Below are positions 44,832 to 55,879 of a stretch of DNA of 64,000 nt, piece after piece. Both the position numbers and the translations under genes were made by a program. The DNA comes from Sphaerotilus mobilis (GTDB lineage: Bacteria; Pseudomonadota; Gammaproteobacteria; Burkholderiales; Burkholderiaceae_C): the NCBI RefSeq assembly GCF_004216565.1, contig NZ_SGWV01000009.1, forward strand, positions 496,001 to 560,000, written 5' to 3'. The notes below the pieces were generated by a model. That model ran no database searches, was not told where the DNA came from, and was given only the letters and a program-made list of their open reading frames with translations. Position 1 is the first letter of the stretch; each line of letters begins with the position of its first letter.

Positions 44832-44853
44832 CGCCACAGGCTCAGGCATGAAC

Positions 44854-44883
44854 AAAGGCCGCAGCGGCAACGCTGCGGCCTTT
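44854..44883. terminator. Bidirectional intrinsic terminator between ompW and fthC genes
   Basis: A perfect 13-base-pair stem, AAAGGCCGCAGCG with CGCTGCGGCCTTT, closed by a GCAA loop. The A and T ends sit inside the stem, which suits both strands. It ends the OmpW unit (plus) and the cyclo-ligase gene (minus). Confidence 0.9.
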
Positions 44884-44915
44884 GTCGTTGAAGGGGCGTG
44901 AAACGAGACCGCCGC

Positions 44916-45512
44916 TCAGGCGTCCTTGTCCCAGATCGTGCCTTCCTCGGTCAGCATGGCGTCGAGCGGGACGTCGTGCGGCTCGGCGTCCAGCCAGGGG
45001 ATGAAGCCGTGCGCATAGCCCAGGCCGGCGGTGTAGGGCATCGGGTCGAGCTTGGCCAGCGTGCGGTCGTAGAAGCCGCCGCCATAGCCCAGCCGCACGC
45101 CCTTGGGGCCGAAGCCGACGCAGGGCGCCAGCAGCAGCTCGGGGTGGAAGGCCTCGGTGTCCTTGGGCTTGAGGATGCCGAAGGCGTCCTCCTCCATCGG
45201 GCAGCCCGGATACCAGACGTGGAAGCGCAGCTCCTTGGTCTTGCGGTCCATCACCGGCAGGCCGATGCGGCGGTCGGCGTGGCCGTCGCTCCAGCGGTAG
45301 AGCGCGGGCAGGGCGTCGAACTCGCCCTTGATGGCCCAGTAGGCGCCGATGGTCTTCTCGCGCCGCGTCAGCAGCCAGACCATCAGGACCTCCTGCAGGT
45401 GCACCGAGCGCTGGTGGCGGTCGCTCATGCCCATGCGTTCGGCCTGCAGCTGCTTGCGCAGCGTGGCCTTGTCGCGGGGCGGTTCGGGCAGCTTGAACGG
45501 GGTCGTGGTCAT
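44916..45512 (-). CDS. 5-formyltetrahydrofolate cyclo-ligase
   Basis: Converts 5-formyl-THF to 5,10-methenyl-THF with ATP, recovering folate. It has 198 residues. The family motif GYGGGFYDRTLAK is intact, preceded by LLLAPCVGFGPKGVRLG. N-terminal DKATLRKQLQAERMGM carries the ATP-binding Lys/Arg. A longer in-frame extension upstream is possible, but the ATG at 45510-45512 is the natural start. It joins metF, purT and the SAM cycle in one-carbon metabolism. Confidence 0.92.
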   Translation of the reverse strand: MTTTPFKLPEPPRDKATLRKQLQAERMGMSDRHQRSVHLQEVLMVWLLTRREKTIGAYWAIKGEFDALPALYRWSDGHADRRIGLPVMDRKTKELRFHVWYPGCPMEEDAFGILKPKDTEAFHPELLLAPCVGFGPKGVRLGYGGGFYDRTLAKLDPMPYTAGLGYAHGFIPWLDAEPHDVPLDAMLTEEGTIWDKDA

Positions 45513-45604
45513 GCGGCGGTCGCTCGGGGCGGCAGGTGCGGGTCGGAGCCCGGATTGTGCGGGCCCGACCCGGTCGGGACAATCAAACGACACAGGAGCG
45601 CCGC

Positions 45605-46054
45605 ATGTCCAACAGCCCCGATTTCGTGAACCACTGCCTCGAACTGCTGGCGCCGTTGGGGGCGGTGCGCGCGCGGCGCATGTTCGGCGGCCACGGCCTC
45701 TACGTCGACGAGCTGTTCATCGCCATCGTCGCCAGCGAACGGCTGTTCCTGAAGGTCGACGAGGTCAGCCGCAGCGCCTTCGAGGCCGCCGGCTGCGGCC
45801 CCTTCACCTACGCGACCAAGCAGGGCGAGACCGGCGTGATGAGCTACTTCAACGCGCCCGACGAGGCCATCGAGTCGCCGATGCTGATGCAGCCCTGGGC
45901 CCGGCTGGCACTGGCCGCCGCGCTGCGGGCGCGCTCGGCCATGGCCTCGAAGACCTTGGCAGCGGCGGCGAAGAAGGCCGCCCGGAAGGTGGCGAAGAAG
46001 GTTGCGAAGACGGTTGCCAAGAAGGCCGCCCGCCCGGCCCGCACGCCCTCGTAG
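45605..46054 (+). CDS. TfoX N-terminal-domain protein with Lys/Ala-rich tail
   Basis: A 149-residue protein. Residues about 8-100 form a TfoX_N domain (LGAVRARRMFGGHGLYVDELFIAIVASERLFLKV and FTYATKQGETGVMSYFNAP). The last 40 residues are a repetitive basic tail (AAKKAARKVAKKVAKTVAKK), resembling histone H1-like proteins. TfoX_N proteins lacking the C-terminal domain are common and of uncertain function. The ATG at 45605 has CAGGAGC upstream. Its tail overlaps the DUF2917 gene on the other strand by 211 bases. Confidence 0.82.
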   Translation: MSNSPDFVNHCLELLAPLGAVRARRMFGGHGLYVDELFIAIVASERLFLKVDEVSRSAFEAAGCGPFTYATKQGETGVMSYFNAPDEAIESPMLMQPWARLALAAALRARSAMASKTLAAAAKKAARKVAKKVAKTVAKKAARPARTPS

Positions 46055-46278
46055 CGCCAGGCGATCGGCCGGTCGGGCAGCCAGGCGCCGGTGACGACGC
46101 GGTCGCCGCGGCGCAAGGCCAGGCGGTCGCCAGGCATCAGGACGTGGTCGTCCGGGTCGCCAAGGCGCGTCACCCAGAGCGGCCCGGCATCGGCCACCAG
46201 GCAACCATCGACCGGCACCGGCCAGGGCCCTCCGCCGTCGCGGGATTGATGCGAGCGGGTCATGAATGTGGTGTGCAT
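45844..46278 (-). CDS. DUF2917 protein, antisense to the TfoX-like tail
   Basis: A 144-residue protein. The DUF2917 domain (residues about 15-75) has PVPVDGCLVADAGPLWVTRLGDPDDHVLMPGDRLALRRGDRVVTGAWL, the family pattern. After about residue 80, at the TfoX-like stop, the protein reads an alanine- and phenylalanine-rich stretch (RAAFLATVFATFFATFRAAF) that is antisense to the neighbour's basic tail. DUF2917 genes are often divergent from a LysR regulator, as here. The ATG at 46276-46278 is used; an upstream ATG at 46308 is possible. Confidence 0.6.
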   Translation of the reverse strand: MHTTFMTRSHQSRDGGGPWPVPVDGCLVADAGPLWVTRLGDPDDHVLMPGDRLALRRGDRVVTGAWLPDRPIAWRYEGVRAGRAAFLATVFATFFATFRAAFFAAAAKVFEAMAERARSAAASASRAQGCISIGDSMASSGALK

Positions 46279-46400
46279 GGCAAGGACTCCAGTGGAACGA
46301 CAATGCACGCATCGTCTCGCTGGATCGCCCGCCGGTCCAATGACTTCGGCACGTCACGGTCTTGCCCCGCACGCATGAATCCTTCCAGCCGCCCCGCCCC

Positions 46401-47360
46401 ATGAACCCGCGCCATCGCCCGCTCTCACTGACCTTTCTGCGCGCCTTCGAGGCGGTCGCCCGCTTGCTCAGCTTCCGGCTGGCCGGCGAGGAGCTGTTTC
46501 TGACGCAGTCGGCCATCAGCCGCCAGATCAAGGGCCTGGAGGACGAGCTGGGCGCGCAGCTGTTCGAGCGCGACACCCGCCAGGTCGCGCTGACCCAGGC
46601 CGGCGCGACACTGCTGCGCGCGGTCCAGCCGATGCTGGAGCGGCTCGACGGCTCGGTCCGCCAGATCCGCAGCGTCAAGGCCCGGCCGAGGGTCGCGATC
46701 ACCACCTTTGCCTCGTTCGCGACGCTGTGGCTGATCCCGCGGCTGGAGGCCTTCCAACGCGCCTACCCGGCGCTCGACATCCGCATTGCCGCCACCGACA
46801 CGCTCGATGACCTGGAGGGCCACGACATCGACCTGGCCCTGCGATACGGCCGCGTGGCCGACCGGCCGGCCGACGCGACGACGCTGTTCGGCGACGTGCT
46901 GGCCCCGGTTGTCAGCCCCTGGCTGCTGGACCGGGCCCGGCGCGGCGAGGCGCCGCCGCTGCGCGAACCGGCCGATCTGGCCGGCTACACGCTGCTGGAG
47001 ATCGACGACCCGCCGGCCACGCCCAGCACGGTCTGGCGCACCTGGTCGCACTGGCTGGGCCAGCGCGCGCTCGGCACGCTGCAGCCGCGCAACTGGCTGT
47101 CCTTCAACTACGACCACCAGCGCGTGCAGGCGGCCCAGGCCGGCCAGGGTGTGGTGCTGGGCCGCCTGCCGCTGATCGCCGATGCGCTGGCGCGCGGCGA
47201 GCTGGTCGAACCCTTCGACGCGGCCGCGCGTGAACCCGTGCCCTGCGCCTACTGGCTGATGGTGGCGCCGGCCTCGGCCGAACGGCCGGAGGTCCGCCAG
47301 CTCTCGGACTGGCTGACCGCCCAGGCCGCCGAGGTGCGCCAGCGCGTGCCCGGTGCCTGA
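46401..47360 (+). CDS. LysR-family transcriptional regulator (GcvA-like)
   Basis: A 319-residue regulator. The winged helix-turn-helix (about 5-65) has LTFLRAFEAVARLLSFRLAGEELFLTQSAISRQIKGLEDELG, with the Ser-Phe/Leu and QSAISRQI pattern of GcvA-type LysR proteins. The effector-binding domain follows (about 95-300). The ATG at 46401 starts the DNA-binding domain; a longer frame adds 13 residues. It is divergent from the DUF2917 gene, its likely target, with 122 bases between. The signal is unknown. Confidence 0.92.
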   Translation: MNPRHRPLSLTFLRAFEAVARLLSFRLAGEELFLTQSAISRQIKGLEDELGAQLFERDTRQVALTQAGATLLRAVQPMLERLDGSVRQIRSVKARPRVAITTFASFATLWLIPRLEAFQRAYPALDIRIAATDTLDDLEGHDIDLALRYGRVADRPADATTLFGDVLAPVVSPWLLDRARRGEAPPLREPADLAGYTLLEIDDPPATPSTVWRTWSHWLGQRALGTLQPRNWLSFNYDHQRVQAAQAGQGVVLGRLPLIADALARGELVEPFDAAAREPVPCAYWLMVAPASAERPEVRQLSDWLTAQAAEVRQRVPGA

Positions 47361-47509
47361 GCAAGCTGCCTGAGCCCGGTGCGGAGCCAGACGCCTGTCC
47401 ACCATCGCACGCGCCGGCCGTTGGGTAGACAGCCCCAGCCTGCGTGGATGACGGCCACTGCGTTACAAACCTGGATGACCCTGACCCGAGGGTCGCCCGA
47501 GCCTGAGGA

Positions 47510-49636
47510 ATGCGCTTGACCTGCCCAACCGGCCGCCGTGCCCCGCTTGCTGTCCTGGCCTTGGCCTTCGCCGTTGCCGCGCTGCTGAACCCGATTTCGC
47601 CGGCCCAGGCCCAGACCCAGGCCGCCCCAGCGGTTGCACCTGCCGCCCCGGCCAACGCCGCCGGTGCGGCCGGTGCCACGGGCATCGGCGCGCCTGCCCA
47701 TGCCCTCGATGCCCGCCTGGTCGAGGCCCGCGAGGCCCAGCGCAAGCGTGACCGCGTGCGGCTGGTCGCGCTGCGCGACGAGCTGGTCGCCGGCCGTCAC
47801 CCGCTGGCGATCTGGGCCGACTACTGGGAACTCGGCCTGCGCCTGGGCGAGCTGACACAGTCCGACCTGGACGCCTTCTATGCCCGCTGGCCCGGCAGCT
47901 ATCTGGAAGACCGGCTGCGCAACGACTGGCTGCTCGAACTTGGCATTCGGCGCGACTGGTCCGGCTTCGCGCTCGAACAACCCCGCTTCAAGCTGGCCGA
48001 CGACCGCCAGGTCGACTGCTACCTGCAGATCGTGCGCCACCAGGCCGGCGAGGACGTCCGGCCGGTCGCCCGCCAGCTCTGGATGACCCAGCGCGAGCCG
48101 ATGGGCGGCTGCACCCTGATGGCGACCACGCTGTTCGAGGCCCGCCGCCTGTCCAGCGCCGACGCCTGGGCCAAGGCCCGGGTGAGCGCAGAGGCCGGCC
48201 GGCGTGTGCTGGCGCGCGAGGCGCTGGCGCTGATCGACGAGAAGCTGGTCGACAAGCCCGCCAGCCCGCTCAACGAGCTGTGGGAACAACCGCAGCGCTA
48301 CCTGCAGAAGAAGGCCGACGCCGCGAGCCGTCAGGGCGCCGAGCTGGTGGTGCTGGCGCTGGTCCGGCTGGCCACGTCCGACCCCCAGACCGCCGCGACG
48401 CTGCTGGAGGACCGCTGGCAAGCCGCCCTGGCGCCCGATGCCGCCGCCTGGACCTGGGCCGCCATCGCCAAGCAGGCGGCCTGGAAGGTGATGCCCGAGG
48501 CCGATGCCTGGTTCCAGCGCGCAGGGGCCGTGCCGCAGGCGCGTGACGTCGACTGGAGCGACGACACGCTGGCCTGGCGCGCCCGCGCCGCGCTGCGCGC
48601 TGGCGACGACGGCCGCTGGGCCCGGCTGCGCAGCGCGATCGACGCGATGAGCGCCCCGGCGCAGGCCGATCCGGCCTGGGTCTACTGGAAGGCACGGGCG
48701 CTCCAGGCCCTGGCTGCCCCCGGTGCCGAAGGCGATGGCCAGCGCACCGGCGCTGCGGTGCTGCTCGAACGCATCGCCGGCCACTACAGCTTCTACGGCA
48801 AGCTGGCGACCGAGGCGCTCGGCCGCACCCAGGCGCTGCCCCAGCGGCCCGCACCGCTGACCCCCGAGGAGCGCCGCGCCGCCGACCAGCATCCCGGCCT
48901 GAACCGTGCGCTCGCGCTGCTGGCGCTGGGTCTGCGGCCCGAGGGTGTGCGGGAGTGGAACTACTCGATCGTCGGCATGGCCGACCGCGAGCTGCTGGCC
49001 GCCGCGCAGCGGGCCTGCGACCGCGAGGTCTGGGACCGCTGCATCCACACCAGCGAACGCACCCGCGCCGAGGTGGACGTGGCCCAGCGCTTCCCGATGC
49101 CCTTTCGCGCCGACGTGCTGGCCGCCGCGCAGGAACTGGGCATCGATCCGGCCAATGTCTACGGCCTGATCCGGCAGGAGTCGCGCTTCATCCTGGACGC
49201 GCGTTCCAGCGTTGGCGCCGCCGGGCTGATGCAGCTGATGCCGGCGACCGCGCGCTGGACCGCCCGCAAGCTGGGCCTGGACTTCCGCCCCGAGCAGATC
49301 ACCGACCGGCAGGTCAACCTGCGCCTGGGCGTGGGCTACCTCAAGCTGGTGCTCGACGACGTCGAGGGTTCGCTGCCGATGGCCGCTGCCGCCTACAACG
49401 CCGGCCCGAGCCGGCTGCGGCGCTGGCGCGACGGCCCGCCGCAGGAGGTCGCGGCCTGGGCCGAGGGCATTCCCTTCAACGAGACCCGCGACTACGTCAA
49501 GAAGGTGCTGTCCAACGCCAGCTACTACGGCGCGCTGCTGGGCGGTGTCAATGCCGCGCCGCTGCGCAGCCGGCTGGGGCCTCCGATCGCCACGCGCCCG
49601 CCGGGCGCTCCTCCCGAGAACAAGGAACTGCCGTGA
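47510..49636 (+). CDS. Soluble lytic murein transglycosylase (Slt70-like)
   Basis: A 708-residue periplasmic enzyme that cleaves peptidoglycan to 1,6-anhydro products. A signal peptide (about 1-35, ending SPAQAQTQA) precedes a long alpha-superhelical U-domain (about 70-515) and a C-terminal SLT domain. The catalytic Glu is Glu557 in IRQESRFILDARSSVGAAGLMQLMPATA, with AYNAGPSRLRRWRDG following. The stop overlaps the next start (GTGA), so the two are coupled. Confidence 0.93.
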   Translation: MRLTCPTGRRAPLAVLALAFAVAALLNPISPAQAQTQAAPAVAPAAPANAAGAAGATGIGAPAHALDARLVEAREAQRKRDRVRLVALRDELVAGRHPLAIWADYWELGLRLGELTQSDLDAFYARWPGSYLEDRLRNDWLLELGIRRDWSGFALEQPRFKLADDRQVDCYLQIVRHQAGEDVRPVARQLWMTQREPMGGCTLMATTLFEARRLSSADAWAKARVSAEAGRRVLAREALALIDEKLVDKPASPLNELWEQPQRYLQKKADAASRQGAELVVLALVRLATSDPQTAATLLEDRWQAALAPDAAAWTWAAIAKQAAWKVMPEADAWFQRAGAVPQARDVDWSDDTLAWRARAALRAGDDGRWARLRSAIDAMSAPAQADPAWVYWKARALQALAAPGAEGDGQRTGAAVLLERIAGHYSFYGKLATEALGRTQALPQRPAPLTPEERRAADQHPGLNRALALLALGLRPEGVREWNYSIVGMADRELLAAAQRACDREVWDRCIHTSERTRAEVDVAQRFPMPFRADVLAAAQELGIDPANVYGLIRQESRFILDARSSVGAAGLMQLMPATARWTARKLGLDFRPEQITDRQVNLRLGVGYLKLVLDDVEGSLPMAAAAYNAGPSRLRRWRDGPPQEVAAWAEGIPFNETRDYVKKVLSNASYYGALLGGVNAAPLRSRLGPPIATRPPGAPPENKELP

Positions 49637-50628
49637 CCGATACCCTGGCCAGCACGCCGCTGCGTCGCATCCTGGTGCTGGGTGGCACCGGCTTCGTCGG
49701 CCGCGCCTTTGCCGCCGCCTGGCGCCAGGGCGACGGCGCCGCCACGCTGGTGGTGCCCAGCCGCAGGCCGGCGCGGGCCAAGGCGCTGAGCCTGCTGCCC
49801 GGCGTCGAACGGGTCGGCGCGGATGTGAACGATCCCGCCACGCTGCGCGCCCTGCTGACCGGCTGCGACGCGGTGGTCAACCTGGTGGCCGTGCTGCACG
49901 GCGACGCGGCGCGTTTCGAGCAGGTCCACGTCGAGCTGCCGCGCCGCCTGCTGGCGGCCTGTGCCGAGACCGGCGTGAGGCGGGTGGTACATGTCAGCGC
50001 GCTGGGCATCGAGGACGACCCGTCCCGGCCGGCGCCCTCGCTCTACCTGGCCAGCAAGACCCGTGGCGAGCGCTTGCTGAGCGAGGCTGGCGCTGCCAGC
50101 CTGATCGACCTGACCGTGCTGCGGCCCAGCGTCATCTTCGGCACCGGCGACCGCTTCCTCAACCTGTTCGCGGCGCTGCAGGCGCTGATGCCGGTGGTGG
50201 CGCTGGCCGGTGCGACGGCGCGCTTCCAGCCGGTCTGGGTCGATGACGTCGCCCATGCGCTGGCGACCTGCCTGCGCGAGCCGGGCCGCAGCGTTGGCCA
50301 GGTCTTCGAGGCAACCGGCCCGGAGGTCCTGACGCTGGCCCAGCTGGTGCGCCGGGCCGGACGCTGGAGCGGCCACCGACGTCCGATCGTCGCGCTGCCG
50401 GACTGGGCCGGTCGGCTGCAGGCCGCCGCGCTGGGCTTGCTGCCCGGTGAGCCGCTGATGTCGGCCGACAACCTGGCGTCGATGAAGGTGCCCAACGTGG
50501 CGAGTGGCCGGCACCCCGGCCTGGAGGCGCTTGGCCGCCGGCCAAGCCGCATGGTCGACGTGATGGCGCCACATCTGTCGCGGGGTCCGCAGGTGCTGGA
50601 CCAGCTGCGCCGCCTCGCCGGGCGTTGA
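49633..50628 (+). CDS. NDUFA9-like atypical SDR (NAD-dependent epimerase family)
   Basis: A 331-residue protein related to the complex I subunit NDUFA9 family. Rossmann motif ILVLGGTGFVGRAFA (residues about 13-27), strand VRRVVHVSALGIEDDP, and PSLYLASKTRGERLL in the position of the YxxxK pair. Function in bacteria is unclear; it is often called a complex I NDUFA9 subunit family protein. The GTG start lies inside the transglycosylase stop. The lytic enzyme-epimerase pair is common in Burkholderiales. Confidence 0.88.
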   Translation: MTDTLASTPLRRILVLGGTGFVGRAFAAAWRQGDGAATLVVPSRRPARAKALSLLPGVERVGADVNDPATLRALLTGCDAVVNLVAVLHGDAARFEQVHVELPRRLLAACAETGVRRVVHVSALGIEDDPSRPAPSLYLASKTRGERLLSEAGAASLIDLTVLRPSVIFGTGDRFLNLFAALQALMPVVALAGATARFQPVWVDDVAHALATCLREPGRSVGQVFEATGPEVLTLAQLVRRAGRWSGHRRPIVALPDWAGRLQAAALGLLPGEPLMSADNLASMKVPNVASGRHPGLEALGRRPSRMVDVMAPHLSRGPQVLDQLRRLAGR

Positions 50629-50760
50629 TCCGTCACGCTGCCCGGCGCTGCGCCGGATGCGGCGTGATCACGGCCTGCCGTCAAGGAACCCGAGCGAACG
50701 ACAATCGCGGCGCTGCGGCGTCCGCTGCGGCATGACGACGCATCTCGGGAGGACGTCACG

Positions 50761-52164
50761 ATGCGGTGGCTGAAGCTGGTCAGGGGCGATGCAAGCGACG
50801 ACTTTCCGCTGGTGCGCTGGTTTTCGCTCGTCAGCCTGCTGGCGGTCACGCTGGTCAGCGTCACGATGGCGCTGGTGCTGGCGCGCTTCCTGGAGACCCG
50901 CCTGCTCGACCATGACGCCGAGCTGAGCCGGGATTTCGTCCAGAACATCGTCGAGACGCAGAACGTCGGCAACGAGTTCCTGGCGGGTGGCGACTCGGTG
51001 CGCAGCGCCGGCTTCGCCGAGTTCTTCCAGCACGTCGCGACGATGAACGACGTGCTGCGCTCGAACGTCTACGGCCTGGACCGGCGGGTGCTGTGGTCCA
51101 GCGACCCGGCCCTGATCGGGCGCTACTTCGACCGCAACGACGAGCTGGAAGACGCGCTCAAGGGCGAGCTGGTCTGGGAACGTGGCGAGGTCACACACGA
51201 CAGCTCGCTGAGCAAGGGCGAACACGTCCGGCTGGGCGGCGCCCGCGCCATCTTTGTCGAGAACTACCTGCCGGTCTTCCTGGGCCAGGGCGAGCAGCGC
51301 CGCCAGGTCGGCGTGGTCGAGCTCTACCGCGTGCCGACCCACCTCAACGAGACGCTGCAGATGGGCACCGCGCTGGTGTGGATCTGCTCGCTGCTGGGCG
51401 GCAGCGTGCTCTACCTGTCGACGCTGGGCCTGGTGCGCAAGGCCAGCGCGCTGATGCATGAGCAGCGCCGCCGGCTGGTCGAGGCCGATGCGCTGGCGCT
51501 GGTCGGCGAGATCGCGGCGGCGACCGCGCACAGCATCCGCAACCCGCTGGCCTCGATCCGCTCGACCGCCGAGCTGCAGCGCGAGATCGGCGCCATGCCG
51601 CCCGAGATGTGCAACGAGACCATCGTGCACGTCGACCGCATCGAGCGCCTGGTGCGCACGCTGCTGACCTACACCCGCGACCCGGCCGAGGTGCTCGGCG
51701 AGGCCGATCCGGGCGAGATCCTGCGCGGCGCTGCCGAACACTACCGGCCCGCCTTCGACGGACAGAACAAGCACCTGGTGCTGGACTGGGCCGGCCCGCT
51801 GCCGACCGTGCGCGGCGACGTCGTGCTGCTGCAGCAGGTGCTCAACTCGCTGCTGTCCAACGCGCTGGAGGCCAGTGGCCCGCAGGCCACCGTCACGGTG
51901 CGTGCCGGCACGGTCGGCGAGATGGTCAGCATCCAGGTCCAGGACCATGGCAGTGGCATGCCCGCCGAGACGCTGGCCAATGCCTTCAAGCCCTTCTACA
52001 CCACCAAGCCGCGCGGCCTGGGCATGGGTCTGGCGCTGGTCAAGCGCGTGCTCGACCGGCTCGGCGGCTCGGTGAAGATCGACAGCCGCCCGGGGGCCGG
52101 AACGACCGTGACCCTGCTGCTGCCAATGGCGCGCGCGGCCGTTGATCCTTCCACTGCGGCCTGA
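50761..52164 (+). CDS. Sensor histidine kinase (NtrB-type)
   Basis: A 467-residue membrane kinase. Two membrane segments (about 20-40 and 203-222) flank a periplasmic domain. The HisKA phosphoacceptor is His257 in TAHSIRNPLASI, and the HATPase domain has VLNSLLSNALEAS, DHGSGM and GLGMGLALVKRV. The response regulator gene starts 65 bases downstream, so the pair is a two-component system. No PAS domain is obvious; the periplasmic region would sense the signal. Confidence 0.9.
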   Translation: MRWLKLVRGDASDDFPLVRWFSLVSLLAVTLVSVTMALVLARFLETRLLDHDAELSRDFVQNIVETQNVGNEFLAGGDSVRSAGFAEFFQHVATMNDVLRSNVYGLDRRVLWSSDPALIGRYFDRNDELEDALKGELVWERGEVTHDSSLSKGEHVRLGGARAIFVENYLPVFLGQGEQRRQVGVVELYRVPTHLNETLQMGTALVWICSLLGGSVLYLSTLGLVRKASALMHEQRRRLVEADALALVGEIAAATAHSIRNPLASIRSTAELQREIGAMPPEMCNETIVHVDRIERLVRTLLTYTRDPAEVLGEADPGEILRGAAEHYRPAFDGQNKHLVLDWAGPLPTVRGDVVLLQQVLNSLLSNALEASGPQATVTVRAGTVGEMVSIQVQDHGSGMPAETLANAFKPFYTTKPRGLGMGLALVKRVLDRLGGSVKIDSRPGAGTTVTLLLPMARAAVDPSTAA

Positions 52165-52229
52165 ACCCGCAGATCCGCCAGATGTCGCGCGGACACCGAT
52201 AATTTTTTGCCCGCCACCCAGGGAAGCCC

Positions 52230-53615
<1,386 letters not shown>

Positions 53616-53618
53616 GGT

Positions 53619-53675
53619 CTTGCCCGCTCGCCCGTCGGGCAAGCCGGGCGGCCGGCGCATCACAGCGATGCGCCG
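53619..53675 (+). terminator. Two tandem hairpins after the NtrC-type gene
   Basis: CTTGCCCG/CGGGCAAG (53619-53626 with 53636-53643) is followed by CGGCGCATC/GATGCGCCG (53653-53661 with 53667-53675). Neither has a long T-run; together they probably end transcription. Confidence 0.5.
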
Positions 53676-53740
53676 TTCTCACCGCCCGCTGCGCCCGTGA
53701 CCGATAGCATCGTGGCCTGTCTGCACAAGGGATGACCGCC

Positions 53741-54445
53741 ATGCTCCAGCTCTACATCGGCAACAAAAACTACTCGTCCTGGTCCATGCGCCCGTGGGTG
53801 CTGATGAAGGCCGCCGGGATCGCCTTCGACGAGGTCAAGGTCCGCTTCGACAGCTTTGAGCCCGACTCGACCTTCAAGCGCACGATGGGCGACCTCGTGC
53901 CCACCGGCAAGGTGCCGGCGCTGGTGATCGACGATCAGCCCGGGCGTGCGCCTCAGGTGGTCTGGGACACCCTGGCGATCGCCGAGACGCTGGCCGAGCG
54001 CTTCCCCGATCACGCCCTGTGGCCGACCGACCCGCGCCGCCGGGCCTTGGCCCGCAGCCTGTGCGCGGAGATGCACAGCGGCTTCACGGCGCTGCGCAGC
54101 CACTGCCCGATGAACATCGAGGCCCAACTGCCCGAGATCGGCGCCCGTGTCATGGCCGAACAGCCCGGCGTGCGTGCCGACCTGGCCCGCATCGAGGCGA
54201 TGTGGACCGGCTGCCTGTCGGGCCACGGCGGCCCCTGGCTGATGGGCGACCGGCTCGGCATCGTCGACGCCTACTACGCCCCGGTGGCGATGCGCCTGCG
54301 TGGCTACGCGTTGCCGGTGCATGCGGCGGTGGCCGACTACATCGAGCGCCTGAGCGCCAGCCCCGGTGTGGCCGCCTGGATCGCCGATGCCCTGGCCGAA
54401 CACGACTTCCTCGATTTCGAGGAGCCGTACCGCAGCGCGAGGTGA
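53741..54445 (+). CDS. Glutathione S-transferase family protein
   Basis: A 234-residue protein. The N-terminal thioredoxin-like domain begins [26 protein letters not shown], with Ser in the catalytic position typical of this YfcF/zeta-like subgroup. [13 protein letters not shown] is the cis-Pro loop. The C-terminal all-alpha domain follows ([24 protein letters not shown]). The ATG at 53741 has AAGGG nine bases upstream; the ATG at 53732 would add three residues. It overlaps cca by four bases (GTGA). Confidence 0.85.
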   Translation: MLQLYIGNKNYSSWSMRPWVLMKAAGIAFDEVKVRFDSFEPDSTFKRTMGDLVPTGKVPALVIDDQPGRAPQVVWDTLAIAETLAERFPDHALWPTDPRRRALARSLCAEMHSGFTALRSHCPMNIEAQLPEIGARVMAEQPGVRADLARIEAMWTGCLSGHGGPWLMGDRLGIVDAYYAPVAMRLRGYALPVHAAVADYIERLSASPGVAAWIADALAEHDFLDFEEPYRSAR

Positions 54446-55707
54446 CGCCCTTGTCCGACCCCGCCCTGCCGCCTGGCGCCCGCGTCCACCTCGTCGGCGG
54501 CGCGGTGCGCGACCGGCTGATGGGCGTGCCCGAGGGCGACCGCGACTGGGTTGTCGTGGGTTGCACGCCCGAACAGATGACGGCCGCCGGCTTCCGACCG
54601 GTCGGGCTGGATTTCCCGGTCTTCCTGCACCCGCACACGCAGGACGAATACGCGCTGGCCCGCACCGAGCGCAAGTCCGGCCACGGCTACCACGGCTTCA
54701 CCTTCCACACCGGCGCGGACGTCACGCTCGAACAGGACCTGGCGCGGCGCGACTTGACCGTCAACGCGATGGCGCTGGACGCCGATGGCCAGACCGTCAT
54801 CGACCCCTGGGGTGGCCGCGCCGACCTGGCCGCGCGCGTGCTGCGCCACGTCGGCCCGGCCTTCGCCGAAGACCCGGTGCGCATCCTGCGGCTGGCCCGC
54901 TTCGCCGCCCGCTGGCCCGACTTCACGGTCGCGCCCGAGACGATGGCGCTGTGCCGCGCCATGACCGCTGCCGGCGAGGTCGACGCGCTGGTCGCCGAGC
55001 GGGTCTGGCAGGAACTGGCGCGCGGCCTGATGGCGGCGCGGCCGTCGCGCCTGCTGCAGGTGCTGCGCGAGGCCGGCGCGCTGGCGCGCCTGCTGCCCGA
55101 GGTCGACCGCCTCTACGGCGTGCCGCAACGGGCCGACTACCACCCCGAGGTCGACACCGGCGTGCATGTCGAGATGGTGCTGGACCAGGCCGCCCGCCTG
55201 GGTCTGCCGCTGGCCGCCCGCTACGCCGCCTTGACCCATGACCTGGGCAAGGGCACCACGCCGGCCGACATCCTGCCGCGCCACATCGGCCATGAACAAC
55301 GCAGCGCCGCGCTGCTCAAGCCCCTGTGCGAGCGCCTGCGCGTGCCGGTCGACTGCCGCGAGCTTGCCGATCTGGTCGCACGCGAGCACGGCAACGTGCA
55401 CGCCAGCGCCAGCTTCGACGCCGCCGCCCTGGTCCGCCTGATGGACCGCTGCGACGCCTGGCGGCGCCCCGAACGCTTCGACCTGATGCTGCAGGCCTGC
55501 GAGGCCGATGCCCGCGGCCGTCTGGGTCTGGAAGACCGCGACTACCCCCAGGCCCCACGCCTGCGTGCGGCGCTGGCAGCGGCCCAGTCGATCGACCACC
55601 AGGCCGTCATCGCTCAGGCTCGCGCCGAGGGTCTGACCGGCCCGGCGCTCGGCCACGCGCTGCATGGCGCGCGCATCCGGGTGGTGGCCGGGCTGGCCGA
55701 GGCGTGA
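54442..55707 (+). CDS. cca: tRNA nucleotidyltransferase (CCA-adding enzyme)
   Basis: Adds or repairs the 3' CCA of tRNAs. A 421-residue protein of the class II, HD-containing proteobacterial type. The nucleotidyltransferase head has GGAVRD (residues 19-24) and the metal pair DRD (33-35). [11 protein letters not shown] and [14 protein letters not shown] motifs follow. The HD phosphohydrolase domain has [10 protein letters not shown] and [15 protein letters not shown] at 54442 or a TTG at 54451 could be the start; the GTG overlaps the GST stop codon. The frame upstream overlaps the GST gene and is shadow. Confidence 0.93.
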   Translation: MTPLSDPALPPGARVHLVGGAVRDRLMGVPEGDRDWVVVGCTPEQMTAAGFRPVGLDFPVFLHPHTQDEYALARTERKSGHGYHGFTFHTGADVTLEQDLARRDLTVNAMALDADGQTVIDPWGGRADLAARVLRHVGPAFAEDPVRILRLARFAARWPDFTVAPETMALCRAMTAAGEVDALVAERVWQELARGLMAARPSRLLQVLREAGALARLLPEVDRLYGVPQRADYHPEVDTGVHVEMVLDQAARLGLPLAARYAALTHDLGKGTTPADILPRHIGHEQRSAALLKPLCERLRVPVDCRELADLVAREHGNVHASASFDAAALVRLMDRCDAWRRPERFDLMLQACEADARGRLGLEDRDYPQAPRLRAALAAAQSIDHQAVIAQARAEGLTGPALGHALHGARIRVVAGLAEA

Positions 55708-55879
55708 GTGTGGCTTCCGTGCACTTGTGCATTTCGGGCGGCATGAAACCTTGAATGAGGCGGGTACCGCCCCCCGGGCTGCAGGACGACCCGTCATCGC
55801 CTGGCCTGAAGGGCAATCCCAGAATGACTTCGCGCGAGCCACTGGGGTTTCGCCGAGTCATCCATCAAGGGAATCCGAC

